DNA of 64,000 nt from Echinochloa phyllopogon (GCA_033239725.1 BTCW01000004.1:6897001-6961000); one strand, 5' to 3'. Numbered from the stretch's first letter, positions 46,121 to 58,810 are shown. Made by a program: numbers and translations. The notes: generated by a model not told the origin, from the letters alone.

Positions 46121-47291
46121 TCCCGGTAACACCTTTTCCGTTTGTTTGTGCTGCATTTTCAAAGCCACTATTTAATTTGTGGTTCCAAAACCTTCTGTAA
46201 CCCCTGGTGTAAAAGCTAGTATACCTTCTGTAACCTTCTTGTAGCTAGCCTAAACGGAGGAATCCATATACCCTCCTGGTCCTGGATGTGGTGCTTCGGA
46301 ACCGGAAGTTCAAGGCGTCCATACTGAACCTAGGATGACAAAGACACTAGTGGCAGCATGAATGCGGATGCATGATCGTCCGTCTCTGAATGCTTGCCAG
46401 CCCGGTTCTGGTTGGGCGGAGAATCAACGGCGACGACGTGGAGACCGGAGACGTCAAGAACGTACACGCCCGTTGAAAAGCGTGACCTCGTTCCCCCGGT
46501 TTCCGTGGTCGATCGACCACGGATCAGATCACTACCGGACGACGAGACCTGTATTGACTCTCCATGGATGGACCTACTCTACTCTCTGCTCTCCTCGATC
46601 GCAGAAAAAGCTGCGGCTCGCCGCATGTCACGCGCGCGACCTCCGCCAATCATCGGTGGCTGCGAGCTTGCTTGCCGCTGGGGGGTTGGCAAATGGGTTC
46701 CGGCCGAACGGGATGGGCACCGGGAGGCCGGCCGGCCAATGAATTTTGTTGCGCGCTGCCCGGCCATCCGCCGCCGAGTTTGCACTAGTGCGGCGCACGC
46801 CGTCGTGGAGCGGCGAGAGAGGCCGGCGAAGGCGGGGGACATGCCGGGCCGGGCTCATCTCGTGTGGCCGTGCGGGAGCTATGCGATTCGTTTTACTTGG
46901 GCTGGACTTGGTTCGGCAGGCAAGCCTTTTTCGGAAAACATGTTTGTGGGCCGTAACAGTGTTTTCTGCAGTTTGATCTTGGCAGCCCAGACTGATTTTT
47001 TTTCTTTTTCTTTTTGGGGCACCTCTTTATCAGTCTCATCAGTTCCATAGTTTTCAAGTAATACTCCAATAAATAGCTTTAGATTTCCGTGAATATGCAC
47101 CAGGCATCAGGCAAGATGTACACGGGTCGGTCCTGTGTGCCATACATCCACCATGGCACAAGCAGCCCATCACAAAAGTCTATATATCTCATAAATAGGC
47201 CGCTAACATGGTGTATGCAGAATTCGATATAGATGAATCTTTCAAAAAAAGAATTCGATATAGATGCATCGTTAGCGACCACATTTCTAGT

Positions 47292-47584
47292 CAGTGGCAG
47301 ATCCAAGGCCCGGCGAGCCTGGACAACCGCCCGATCTCCTTGCTGTGCGATAGTGACCTTACCTTGTTCAAAGAAGTGACGATCCAATGAGAAAGAGGTT
47401 AGCCTGGCAAAGAAATGCAATACGGTGTTAGTAGTCCAACTCAAACACGTGAAACACTTGTAGCACGATAATACATGTGTAAGTATGTTTGCATAGTGTC
47501 TCTTTCAAAGATATACTGTTGGATTTGAATAATTTTGTGTGTTATTGTTGGCCAGGCTAAAAAAAAATTCTAGTTCCGCCACTG
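47292..47584. mobile_element. hAT-type MITE (293 bp)
   Basis: Ends CAGTGGCAGATCC and AGTTCCGCCACTG are hAT-like inverted repeats. Flanks TTTCTAGT and TTCGTAGT match at six of eight positions, a decayed 8-bp duplication. Confidence 0.65.
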
Positions 47585-47599
47585 TTCGTAGTCAAATTA

Positions 47600-49167
47600 C
47601 CGGGGAAAGCTTTGAACTCAACTCGCCGACGTGGTCATAGCAAAAGACCGGTCCATTTTAAACGTGTTTCAGCCGACGTCCGCGTTCCTCTCCGCGGTCG
47701 GCGCGCGCGCGAGCGCTTCCCGGGAGACACGTCACATCAACGGCCACCGCCGACCCAACCTACTCGCTCGACCACTGGTGGCCGTCCGATCACCCCGCGG
47801 AATATCCCTGCGGTTCCCCCGACCGACCCGAACATTCGCGGAACAATCGGGAGTTCTTTCTTACACTTAACCCCCTGTAGTCTTACCTTTTCCGATCAAG
47901 ATGCGGACTTGAACGTAAAGGAGGGCTTGGATAGGAATCGAGAAACTTTTTTGCCGCCGTTCGGGAAGAAAAAACTAAACGAGGCAAGGTACCGAGCCCT
48001 ATTTCACCTTCAATCAGGCAAGGGAGAGAGAGAGAGAGAGGGGAGGAAGAAAAAGCAAACGTCGGAGCACGAGCACGCGTTCTTCGCCTCTCCACCCCAC
48101 GGGACGGGAGGCGAGGGCGCGGCGAGCCGGCGGGAGCGAATCGGATTTGGGGAGGCAAAGGAAGGAAATCCCAGGAGCAGTTCCTTTTCGCCTCCCCATT
48201 TCCTCCCGATTCGGATTTTGGCCGCGGCTAGCTGCTTAATCCCGCGCCCCGAATCCGCGTTTAATCCGTCCGCCGCGGGATCGAGCAAGGGAGGCGCGGA
48301 TCGTCGGCGGTCGTGCCTGCCCGCTCTCCTCCTCCGCCTGTTTTTGCGCTGGTGTCCTCTCCGGCCGATTTGGAGCCGACAGGTTCGGTGATTGATCGAG
48401 CTTTCGTTCATGGCGTTCGATTTGTGATTGGGGAGATGTGAATGCGGGTGGTTTTTGTATAGGCTTCTTGATCTGCGTCGAGGAAATTGCGTATTTTTAG
48501 ACCGGGTCGATGTTCTGTTTGTCGGTCGTTGGAACCGTGAGGTGGCGGGGTGGTGGTTGGTGTTAGCTTAGACGGACTTTGGTCATATGGAGGAAAAAAA
48601 TTGCTTGGATGGCACAATGGTCGGGTCCAAGATGAATTTTGATTCAATTTTGATGATGGCACAATGGTCGGGTCCAAGATGAATTTTGATTCAATTTTGA
48701 TGCATGGACACATTGTGTTGAAGTCATAGCTCGTGTAATTAGTTTGGTGAACAAAAGGATTTTTTTATATCAGAAACCTGTTTTTACTGAAATATTTTGT
48801 ACAACCTGTTTTGCTGAGATTATGTTTCAGGTCACCTGTGTAAGAATAAAATTGGAATCTTTCAACCTTTTTTGACATAGTTTTATAAATTTATCCTCTT
48901 AAGCGTTGACTGGTCTAAAAAGCTGCAAGAGTAAAATAGAGATTGAAAGGTTTATTGTGTACCAACTTATGTGAAATATTTTATTTGGCATATTACGCAT
49001 AATTTCTTTGTTAGATGCTTATACTTTCTTACTGCAAAAGATCTGTTTATCTGATCCATCTTACTTTATTCCAGTTGACAGATCACTAAATTTTCCTCGT
49101 CAGACGTTCCCAACCTTGATCGAAAGACTTCCGTTCAGAAGCCTGTGTTTTGGAAGGACATTTCACA
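47600..49167 (+). promoter_or_regulatory. Promoter, 5' UTR exon and 5' UTR intron of the FAP2-type gene
   Basis: Positions 47630-48390 form a CpG-rich island, as expected at a plant housekeeping promoter. A plausible non-coding first exon ends near 48381 (GACAG/GTTCGG), and TCGTCAG at 49097-49103 is a plausible acceptor for the exon that carries the ATG at 49168. An in-frame TGA at 49117 rules out a longer frame within that exon. Coordinates of the first exon are uncertain. Confidence 0.45.
48609..48702 (+). repeat. 47-bp tandem duplication in the 5' UTR intron
   Basis: ATGGCACAATGGTCGGGTCC starts at 48609 and at 48656; both 47-base units continue identically through GATTCAATTTTG. Confidence 0.95.
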
Positions 49168-52100
49168 ATGAAGCCCAATCAGTTAATTTTGTCCAACCTT
49201 GATATTGACAAGGGATATGTATACAAGTTCCCAACAGAGTTTCCAATGTCTCATGATCTTGGCTTGAGTTTGTTTTCACATGCTGGTACTGTGGTGGGGA
49301 CTTCTTTAAGGCATCATAGGAAGATTTGTTCTTCTGGACATGTAATAGTCCATGGAGCTTTCAATCGTCTCAACAAGTTTTCCAGAGCTCTCTTTTTCTG
49401 GCTTTCTAGACCATCCGATCCTAAAATTTTCCGCTGGCTGTCAGCTATAGCAGCGACTGGTTCTAGATCTTGTCAGTTGCATATGAAGCAAGTGAGCTCT
49501 CACATGCATAATTTGACTAGATCGCAGTTTGGCTTCCTTGTAAGAGAAGAGCAAGCAATACAACTAGTTTTGGCTAGGCTTGCAAACGCAACAATTGGGC
49601 GACTGTTCAATGATTTTGAGAAGCAAGGTGCCTGCAATCTACTCAGTCTAGCTGGTGCTGCTGCTATCGTACCTCCACTGGAAAATATGTGAGGCCAATA
49701 CTACCATACAATTTCTTTGTACTTGCAATGTACTCTCCTTGTTCTTTCCAATTCTGTTGTTTCCTTTTGTTCTTTTTTGCTTAGCTTCATCATTTCCTTT
49801 TGTTTATGTCGTATATTTTCTCTAATTGACTGGTCCTTTCCTTGTTTGAATGGACAAGATCACCAATAATGCTCGCGGAGGCAATTGCATTAAGAAATAT
49901 CGATGGTTATATCAGCAAACCGGTCGACCAGCCTTATGTAGAAGGAAAGCGCCTAAGTTGTGCCCCTCCTCCTGTGCCAAGTACTATCTTTAAAGAAGAT
50001 GCAATTGAACCAAAAACTGGAATAAAGTTCCCAGCATTTCTGGAAGATGATTCCAGTCCATCTACAGCGGTAATTTCCTTTTCTGTAGAATCCCATATTG
50101 ATTGCTCCTTATGCATAGAAATTATTATAATAATTCCCTCTTATGGATGTACCACTTCTATAGTTGGAAAAGCTAGCGGTATAACAACCAATATATCAAT
50201 ATTACCAGCTGGAATATGTCAGACTTGCATGTTTGGTGTTATCACAATGTTTATTTAACAATGTAGAATTAAAAGTTTACATGACTGTAAGTCGTGTATA
50301 GTGATTTATTGTGCATATTTTATCTGCATACTCGAATTGTTTTGTGGTCTGTGAAATATTGACCTGCAGCATTCAGTTTTGGTAGTAGGCTTTCCAGTTT
50401 TTATATCATTCTGTCTAAATTCTTGGTGTTGATGCCTCCTTGTGACGGTTTCCATTGATGATTGAATTTGCAGGTCCTTGTTGGGATAGGTTTCAAAGGC
50501 ATGAGAGTAATGAGGGTCAAAAATTTGAACCTTTACGCTTTTGGTTTATGTGAGTTACATAATTTTAAATTCTTTCTGTTGTTTGTATCAGTTTGCTAGT
50601 GAATACTGTTTATATGAGAAGTGTTGCTGATGAATTTTTCTCATAGATATGCAACCAAATTCTATTCGTGAGAAGCTGGGTCCTAAGTATGCATCCGTTC
50701 CAACGGACAAATTGATGGAGAACCCTGATTTCTACAGAGATCTTCTCAGGTATATTGAGATATCAGTATATCACCATTCTTATATTGTTGTCGGAGTTTC
50801 TTTTGTTATAATTCCCAACATTTCTTACCTGCCCTAAGGGCATGTCTAGAAAGGAGGTTTTGGGATTCAATTTCTTAGGATTCTTAGAACAACTTAAACT
50901 AAATCCTAAAAATTCCTAGAGCAATCCTCTTCTTCCAAAAAGTTCCTAAACTAGTTTGCATCCATACATTTTAGGAAGCGCATAGACCTAGCACCTACTA
51001 ATGCGACTACACAAAATTTAATTGGCTTGTTAAGTACTTCATTCAGGATCCGGTTTTGGAGCATGCATTGAGCTGGATATGTTATTGTGCTAGGTGGTTT
51101 CGGGAGCACTGCATACTTGATACCAGTTGATATCTTGTCATTAGGGTTCCTGCCTATATCTGCACGTGCATTGCATCGCTCATGTCAGCATGTTTATGAC
51201 ACTGACACGTAACAGATAGGTGCTAATGCAAAAGCTCACAGCCCCACTTGCGCAAGATCACTTAATTCTCAGAGTAGTCATATTTGTTCATGGGGCAAGT
51301 CTCTTGCCTTCTGAAAGTTGACACAATTTGCTGTTGTGAAAGTATGATGCAAAACCCAATAGTTCTGCTTGTGCATTCTATTATCCTCTAATATAACTTG
51401 TATTATTATTTTCCAGGGAAAACCTTCATATGAGGGTTAGGTTGGTAGTTCACTACAATGGCCTTAGCGTTGGTGCCGTACGAGAGTAAGAGAAAGAAAA
51501 CTTTTGTGTTCCTTTTCTCACAGACGAAAAATAGTCTTTTAGGCACAAGGATCACGGTTATTTTATTCTTTGTGCAGTGTGTTTGAGAAGTCCCTTGGCC
51601 TGCGTCTTCAGAAGGTACTTTATAGCTCAGTTGCTAGTGCACTTCTTTACTACTTTGTAGAATGTAGAACATTACACTTACAGGCTTTTTACATTGTCAT
51701 TCAACCAGATGAATCCTAACACAGACTATCACTGTTTGAAGACCTTTGGTTCTCACTTCAAAGAAGATATCCCCATACCTGCAGTAAGATCCAATCTAGC
51801 ATTTGTGCTCTGTAAAATATATAGTAGGTTTATAATCCATGAAATTTTCCCTTGGTGCGTTTTATAAATTGATGTTGGATTTCAATATAGTGATAAAATG
51901 ATGATGTTGCCCACTCTGCAGCCATCCTTTGTGCTAAGCTTCATTACAATGATAATATGTCAATTTGACTGCAGGGTACAAAGATTGACTTCTGTCAAAC
52001 ATCAGATGGGAAGCTAATAACAGAAAGTAAGTACCTTAGGCCAGCTAAAATCTGTTGAACTGTTCTTTACTGTAATATTTTATTGATCTTGACAAGAACA

Positions 52101-52521
52101 TTTCTATGCAGTTGATGGGAAACAAATTGGTGCTGTTCAGAGCAAAGATCTTTGCAGTAAGTAAAAACATGCTAAGTAAATAATTACAGAAGATGCTATA
52201 TACTTCATGAGTTCTTAATATGTATTCTTGCTTTCGTTTTACTGAGTCCCCCTGAACATATATGAAAGTGCTGCAAGACAAAAAAAAATCTACAGATTAG
52301 CTTATATAGAGGAAGAAATAAATACAGATAAACCTTATATAGAGTACATTCTTCCATTGGCCTAGAACAGCTTTACACTATGTATAGTTCCTTGTTTGTA
52401 ACGGATTCTTGTTTGATGAGCAGAGGCTTTCTTCGACATGTATATCGGTGATTCACCGGTTTCACTGGAGGCGAAAAAAGATGTTGCCCAGAACGTGGCT
52501 GGACTCATTGCAAAACGCTGA
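49168..52521 (+). CDS. FAP2: Chalcone-isomerase-fold fatty-acid-binding protein (FAP2 type), 428 aa
   Basis: Ten coding exons: 49168-49688, 49859-50069, 50474-50549, 50647-50749, 51417-51485, 51578-51614, 51709-51783, 51975-52026, 52112-52156 and 52424-52521. They total 1287 bases, in phase, with GT-AG junctions. The C-terminal half (from about residue 225) is the CHI-like domain: TGIKFPAFL, VLVGIGFKGMRVMRVKNLNLY, AFGLYMQP, LRLVVHYNGLS-like text, and the final FFDMYIGDSPVSLEAKK block. The N-terminal 200 residues (FPTEFPMSHDLGLSLFS, LHMKQV) are those of the longer FAP2 branch. From family knowledge, FAP proteins bind fatty acids in plastids and do not isomerise chalcones. The ATG used shows no clear transit peptide, so targeting or the true start is open. 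Confidence 0.87.
50838..50960. mobile_element. MITE fragment in an intron of the FAP2-type gene
   Basis: GGGCATGTCTAGAAAGGAGG through AAATCCTAAAAATTCC and GTTCCTAAACTAGTTTGC resembles one half of a grass MITE; the right end is not clear. Confidence 0.4.
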
Positions 52522-52972
52522 GGAAAGTGGAAATTGAAAGGGCAGCTGGTCGGATGATTATTTCATTCTTCTGTACAGTTAGAGAGGACACATGAACGGG
52601 AAAATAGGCGAGAACCAATGTAAGTACATAGAGTGATTTGAGTCAGGCAAAAGTTCCAATGTATATGTGGAAGAATAGCATCTTCAGTTGTGCTAGGGCC
52701 CCCATTCTTTTTTTCTGTTTGGGTGGTCCTTTTGCCTCTTCGTAGCTGCTGTATCATGTATGCTCCCATTGAGCCAGGAGTTGTAGAACTTTAAGAATTG
52801 AAGATGCTTCTTCCATAAAATGAAAACGCAACCCTTCAAATCTTTGTTTCGCATTGGGTCGTGCGCGGTTCTGGAATTTCGGTACGTCCACGCCACTCCG
52901 GCTGCTTGGTTCGACCGCTTCTATTCAGAACTTGTCAGTAGTTACTCGATTCTGATAGCAAAAATAATATAT

Positions 52973-53900
52973 TACCCCATCCATTTCAAATTGTAGTTTA
53001 CTTTAGCTTTATCCTAAAACTTATCTTTAAATAACTTTATAGAAAAAATATCAACACCTAAATATCAAAATAGTTTCATTGAATCTAGGGCTGGACAAAA
53101 AAACTCGTGGCTCAACAGCTCGCTCGACTCGGCTCATTAGTGGCTCGGCTCGGCTCGTTTTAAATGTTTTACCAGCTGAGCCAAAGTTTTAGCTCGGTGT
53201 GTTAATGAGCCAGCTCGAGCTAGCTTGCGAGCTGCTCGTGAGCTATAACAAGCCAGAGTTTATAGCCTAGCATGTATTTTTTTTGTGTGATGTCATGATT
53301 TCTGAATACTTGTTATGTTCAACTTAGTTCATAACCTGAATGGTGGAGATCTGGTACTTGGATGGATTGGTCTTTGGTGACCTTGTTACGTATTCATGGT
53401 TATGTTAATGGTGAATGGTAGTGGTCATAAATATGCATATAATTATATATATGTTGCCGTGACATCATGTTTTGAACTATTATTGTTTCTATCTAGATTT
53501 TGAGCTTGAAATATATATAGAATAATTTTTTTTTATTTCAATGTGTCATAAATATTTTTATATAAAAAATATATATGTGTTGATGATAAACAAGCTGGCT
53601 CGTGAGCTAATCGAGCTGGCTCGAGCTAGCAAACGAGCCGAGCCGAGCAGCTTCTCCAGCTCGCTTCGTTAACGAGCCGAGCTGAGCTGGCTCGTTATCT
53701 TGACGAGCCAGCTCGAGCTGAACCGAGCCGAGCCAAGCCAGCTCGATATCCAGCCCTAATTGAATCCACTACAAAAACGTCTTGATAACATATTTAATTT
53801 TGTATTGTATATATTATATATATTTTTAAAAATGGTCAAAACCGTAGAAGTTTGACTTAAGGCAAAAACAAACAAAGTGTAATTTAGAATGTAAAGAGTA
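52973..53900. mobile_element. Stowaway-type MITE interrupted by a hAT MITE
   Basis: Starts TACCCCATCCATTTCAAATTG. The internal text (TTTAGCTTTATCCTAAAAC, GTTTCATTGAATC, then after the insertion CCACTACAAAAACGTC and GTTTGACTTAAGGC) follows the common grass Stowaway pattern, ending near AGAGTA at 53900. The element at 53086-53758 splits it. Confidence 0.75.
53086..53758. mobile_element. hAT MITE (673 bp) with perfect 8-bp target duplication
   Basis: Ends TAGGGCTGGAC and CCAGCCCTA are inverted repeats. ATTGAATC flanks both sides (53078-53085 and 53759-53766). Both subterminal regions are packed with GGCTCG/CGAGCC motifs in opposite orientation; the centre is AT-rich. No ORF. Confidence 0.93.
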
Positions 53901-53921
53901 CAATATATATATATATATAAA

Positions 53922-54014
53922 TACTCCATTTATCTTAAATTATAGGTTATTTTACATTTTTAAATAGTTACCTTTTACTATTAATTTAAATAAACTATGT
54001 TTGAGACGGAGGGA
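53922..54014. mobile_element. Stowaway-like MITE remnant
   Basis: Runs from TACTCCATTTATCTTAAATTAT to GAGACGGAGGGAAT, short and internally deleted. A (TA)n tract precedes it. Confidence 0.6.
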
Positions 54015-55042
54015 ATTGGGCATATCATTGGCGCAAGAAAAATATCATTATGTATGAGCACTTGTCTCCAAATAAAAATTATGGTCATCTTTTGGGTCTA
54101 ATGGCTCACATAAACATTTGTACAGAATCTTTTTCTGTAGAATATAAAGTTCAGTAGGGGCCTCCGTTTACGAAAACAATATGATGCATTGCTAGGACAG
54201 AGACAGTTTCTTTAGTTATATAAGTCCACAAATTTAAGACTCGTGGAATTTGTGGAGGTCAATTAAAAATATAACACTTTAATTATATAACTATCTTAAG
54301 CTATTTATAAAAGATCATGTTAAAATTAACTTGCAAAATAGTATTATTGTAAGTGCCTTATTCATTTAGGTAAAAATTGGTTCTCTTACTAGTGTCAACA
54401 TACTTGCGCGTTATTAACATCTTCAGATTCTCGATATGAAAGAAAATATGGAAGTGTTGCACTACTACCTATACGTTATTAACATAACTATTATATATTT
54501 ATTCAAAAGGTACATTGTGCTATTGTCAAACATAATAATCTTACAAGAAACAAGAAAAATGGCAATAATTTTTTTATTTTTTATTTTTATTCTCCTTCGA
54601 TCTGGAGACCCGAATAATTATGCTTCTCAATTGTATAAACACATTTTTTAGGACATTGTATAAACATACGGAGTATTTGGGAATTTGTAACTGTTCTTCT
54701 ATAGAAAATCGCTGTTTGAACTGAATTTGTGAAGGATTTGGGAGCATTGAAACGCCGGATATTTTCGCCCACGCGGCCACACCACATCGTCGCGTAGGCG
54801 CAGGCTCTCTCCGTTTCTATCCACAGCAGGGGACCACAGGCACGGCCGCCGCTGCTCCACCCACCTCTCCTTCCTCACGCTGCCGCTGAGCTCTCCTCTC
54901 CAAGCCCCATCACCACCCTCTGCTCCCCCATCTCTCCGCTTCGCTCTGGGCCATTCACTCCGCGGGCAGCTCTCCTCGCTCCGTCCCCCTCCGCCCAACC
55001 ACCAGCGCCTCCTCCAGATCGGCGGGCGGGCACCGGCCGGCG
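54015..55042 (+). other. Upstream region of the FTR gene
   Basis: AT-rich and without a gene up to about 54720; then a C/T-rich stretch (54830-55040) that is the likely 5' UTR of the next gene. Open frames on the minus strand here are composition shadows. Confidence 0.5.
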
Positions 55043-57391
55043 ATGACATCCGCCGTCGCCACCACCACCGTCGGGTGCCGGGGGCTCCCCTTCCGCCCGT
55101 CCTCGACGGCGCCCAGAGGACGCCCCCGCGGCGGATGGGTTGTCCGAGCTCAAGGTAAAGCCAATCTCCAAATTTCTGGGGGGACTCGATTTTTACCCTC
55201 CCCTGACTGAAACCGAATCGGGGTGAACTGAAATGGAATCTGGTGTGGGCAGCCGCAGAAGCGGATGCCTCCAACGACAAGTCGGTGGAGGTCATGCGCA
55301 AGTTCTCCGAGCAGTATGCCCGCCGCTCCAACACCTACTTCTGCACCGACAAAACCGTCACCGCCGTCGTCATCAAGGTCAGTACCATCCGATAGTCCTC
55401 TACTCCCTCCTTCTAGGTACTAGCTGTTACGACCCAACCTCAAAGCATCCACCGAGGCACCGATGACACCAAGGCTTAGGGTACGATTAACACCTAGGTT
55501 TAGAGTATATTAGCAACCCAGCACCAGGTTTTTGGGTACAAGTTGGGGGAAATGGAGGCGAAGACCAAGAATAGCAGTAGCAGTAGACTGGAAGGTGATT
55601 GGGGGAGTCGGAGAATTAGATTTGGACAGTATTGATGCCATAAAGCTTAGGAATGAACATAATTTTATGAAAGTCAACAGACACATCATTCCTCATTCAC
55701 AACTACTCCGTAGGTTATATCCCGACTCTGGGGAAGAATGGAAGCTATTTCGTGATAAGAATAAAGCTGAAAGGAAAATGAAACATTAATCCCATTGTTA
55801 CCCTCGTGATGAATCAGAGTGAACTAATCCCCCCTGCCTTCCTTCTAGATGCCTCAGCTCTATTCTTTATAACCTGAGGGCGGCAGAGGAGAAGAATCTA
55901 AACAGCGGATAATAGCAGTAAAACCGCCTACCTTGTTGGTACAGCGGTCGTGCTGCAGTTCATCTGCACTAGGTGGCCACAGGATGACTCAACTTATTCT
56001 TCCAAATTCTCAGTTAACATTTTATATATTATTCAAAAGAGAAGAATAAATTGCTGAATGGAATAGGTGTTGATTTAAAATGTAAATTTATTTTATTGAC
56101 AGACAAGATGGCTTTAAAAGATATGCCAAGTCAACACTGGTGGTGGTTTAAAGAGAACCATTAGGTCGAGGATTTTATTTTCTTCACCCAAACCTGAAAG
56201 ACGCACCTCCTAAGAGCAGTCGGTTGATAGAGGGTCTGTTTAGCAGATTAAGGTTAAGGGAATCCACTTCGGTGCAATCTTAGGAATTAAGGAAAAGGAA
56301 TAACTGATGTAATGCTATTGTGATAAAGCAACAAGCCTATATCTAAACCACATGGGTACATTAGAGACCGAAAGAAAAGAAACAAGAAAAAAACAAAGGA
56401 CCGCTAGATTGAATAATCCTATTGTAGCTAGTTCCTGGCAAGTCATTCTGTGATTGATAGAGCATCATCCGCTGCAGTGTGCTGAGTACAAGTCCTCTAC
56501 TCTGGTTTCCTTAACTGCTTCTTGATGATAAAGCATATATGAGAATCCTTATCATGTCTTCATCATTTTAAGTAAAAATTATAACATGTTTGCAGGGACT
56601 CGCTGATCACAGGGATACACTCGGAGCTCCTCTATGCCCTTGTAGGTAATTTATCTTATATATGTTTTTCCCCTCAATTGTTTATCCATCATTTATGCAA
56701 AAATGCACTTATTTTTCTCCCCTGAACTTCATATGAATAACCAGGCATTATGATGACAAAGCTGCCGAGGTAGCACAAGGATTTTGGAACTGCCCATGTG
56801 TCCCCATGCGTGAGAGGTGTGTTTGTGAACTATACTTCCGAATTTTTATGATATGCATAGAGAATGGCTATTTTACGTTCAAAGTAGTGCCATTGCAAAA
56901 CAGGGTGAGGTTCCTTGCCACTTGTGGTACCAGATGACTGACCAGCTAGCTATTTCTGTCGCTATCCATTGTCATTAGTATTAAGTATGAAGCCATATGC
57001 CTTGCAAAAATGCAAAATCCAACCTGCCATGTTTCTTTTTTTTTTGTTTCTGATGGATAACTTTGGGAATATAATTTCTACTTCTCTTCCCTTGGAAGGA
57101 AAATTGTAAACAAAATGATGTGCTGTAAAGAAGCACCATTTCTTATGTGAGTGGTCCACTTTTGCAGGAAGGAATGCCACTGTATGCTTTTTCTTACTCC
57201 CGACAATGATTTTGCTGGAAAGGACCAGGCATGTCTCTTTCGCACATTTTCCACATAATACTTTCTAGCTGTACCCTAATATCTGCGTCCATGTTAGATT
57301 TAGCACACGTTCCTCAAGAATGATTTTGCTTGTGTACTTGTGGCAGGTTATCTCCTTGGATGAGATCAAAGAGGCGACATCAAAGTTCTAA
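55043..57391 (+). CDS. FTRC: Ferredoxin-thioredoxin reductase, catalytic subunit, 154 aa
   Basis: Six exons: 55043-55154, 55253-55377, 56596-56645, 56745-56816, 57168-57228 and 57347-57391; 465 bases in phase. Residues 1 to about 38 are rich in Ser, Thr, Arg and Pro, as in a chloroplast transit peptide. The core has the family signature CPC-X16-CPC-X8-CHC (Cys93/95, 112/114, 123/125) plus Cys68. These bind the [4Fe-4S] cluster and form the redox-active disulfide. With the variable subunit, the enzyme passes electrons from photosynthetic ferredoxin to thioredoxins in the stroma. The length suits the family. The exon 5 donor is CAG/GCATGT, a GC-AG intron, required to keep the conserved GKDQ-VISLDEIKEA junction. 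The large second intron (1.2 kb) shows no gene. Confidence 0.95.
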
Positions 57392-57585
57392 CCCGTGGAT
57401 TTTTCACCAAATGTTTACTTGACAGCTAGTTTTTTAATATGTATATGTACTTATGTAGCATCTATAAGATATGCCACCGGAGAAATTTTTTCATAAGATG
57501 TGTAATAACAGCACTTCCCAAGGCTGTCGAAGCGATATCCTGTGGCCATAAGAATACTTTTGTTGTATCTGGGTTCCATTCCGTG

Positions 57586-57591
57586 AATAAA
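57586..57591 (+). terminator. Poly(A) signal of the FTR gene
   Basis: AATAAA lies 195 bases after the stop codon, in a T-rich 3' UTR. Confidence 0.6.
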
Positions 57592-57794
57592 GTATATGGA
57601 ATACGCTGTTCTTGACTGCTATCTCTGGGCTTCTTGTGACGGTGGCCTAAAGTTCACTTTCAAAAAAAAATGGTGGCCTAAAGTACAAATAAAAATAAAT
57701 TATTGATGCAAATATTAACGCGAGGTTTTTTTTTTGAGGAGAGTAAAAACTCTCTAGTCTCGACTTAACGAATTACAAACGCCCGGAGGCGGAT

Positions 57795-58810
57795 TGAGAC
57801 CGTCTCCAACAAGCTACCCATCATGGTATCCAAACCCATTTTAGGTTTTGGGGAGAAAATTAGCCTCCAACAGGCTACCCAAAGTGGAGACCCATTTTGG
57901 GTCCGACTCCACCAAGCACCCAAAGATGGGTCTCTCTCTCTCTCCTCGACCCAATCTTCCCTGCAGCACCGGCTCGACCGCGCGGCACTGCAGCACCGAC
58001 GCCAGGACCGGCCCCCGCGGCGGCGGCGCTGCCCAGGCCTGGCGCAGCAACCCCGCCGGCGCAGCGAGGAGCACGGCGGCAACGTGGAGCGGCGTCGTCC
58101 GCGCGGGAGGAGGAGGAGGAGCAGGCTGCGGCCGCCATGGCCGGGATGAGGAGGAGCAGGCCGTGGCCGCCATGGCCGGGAGGAGGAGGAGGGCGAGGCC
58201 GGGGCGGAGGAGGCCGCGGCTGGCATGGTGGTGGAGGAGGAGGTCGCGGCCGGCGGCGGGGCTCCGGGACGGCGGCGCGGCCGCCATGGCCGCGACGGCG
58301 GGAAGGAGGAGAGCTCCGCGGTCGGCGGCGCGGCTGCCATGGCCGCAACGGCGGGGAGGAGGAGGACGAGCAGGCCGCGGCCGCCATGGCTGGGAGGAGG
58401 AGGAGGGCGAGGCCGGGGCGGAGGAGGCCGTGGCTGGCGTGGTGGAGGAGGAGGAAGTCGCGGCCGGCGGCGGGGCTCCGGGGAGTAGGCGGCGGCTCTG
58501 CGGCCGGCGGCGGGGCTCCGGGGCGGCGGCGCGGCCGCCATGGCCGCGACGGCGGGGAGGAGGAGGCAGCTCCGCGGTCGGCCGTGGTGCTCCGGGGCGG
58601 CTTCCAGCGGAGGGAGGGAGGGGCGGCCGGGCGGCGAGAGGGAGAGCCCCGTGCTCCTCGTCGCTGGCGCGCGTAGAGGAGATTTGGGTCTCGTTTTGCA
58701 TCTCGGCTGTTGGAGGAGATAGGATTTGGGTAGGTTCGTTTTTTTACTGTAGATGACCCTTTTGTGGAAATAGGTCTTGTTTTTAGGTATTGCTTGTTGG
58801 AGATAGTCTG
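57795..58810. mobile_element. Non-autonomous DNA transposon with GC-rich interior
   Basis: GAGACCGTCTCCAACAAGCT near 57796 and TGCTTGTTGGAGATAGTCTG at 58791-58810 form an imperfect inverted repeat. The interior is extremely GC-rich and repetitive: AGGAGGAGGAGGGCGAGGCC recurs at 58181 and 58395 (period 214). Long open frames exist on both strands at once, which points to composition and not to coding. Superfamily not assigned. Confidence 0.6.

Larger units (their letters stand above)
41300..47291. other. Long intergenic region
   Basis: No gene is supported over about 6 kb. It contains the microsatellite at 43331-43395, several A or T homopolymers, a local duplication (44950-45320 and 45805-46120), and GC-rich stretches at 44460-44900 and 46390-46870 in which overlapping open frames occur on both strands without any recognisable domain. 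Confidence 0.5.

Noticed and set aside
46394..47050. 218-codon open frame
   Set aside because: It starts at TTG, has no splice or leader context, no recognised motif, and overlaps other open frames on both strands.
47612..48391. 259-codon open frame before the FAP2-type gene
   Set aside because: It covers the CpG-rich promoter and 5' UTR region; the product is low-complexity, and the minus strand is open too.
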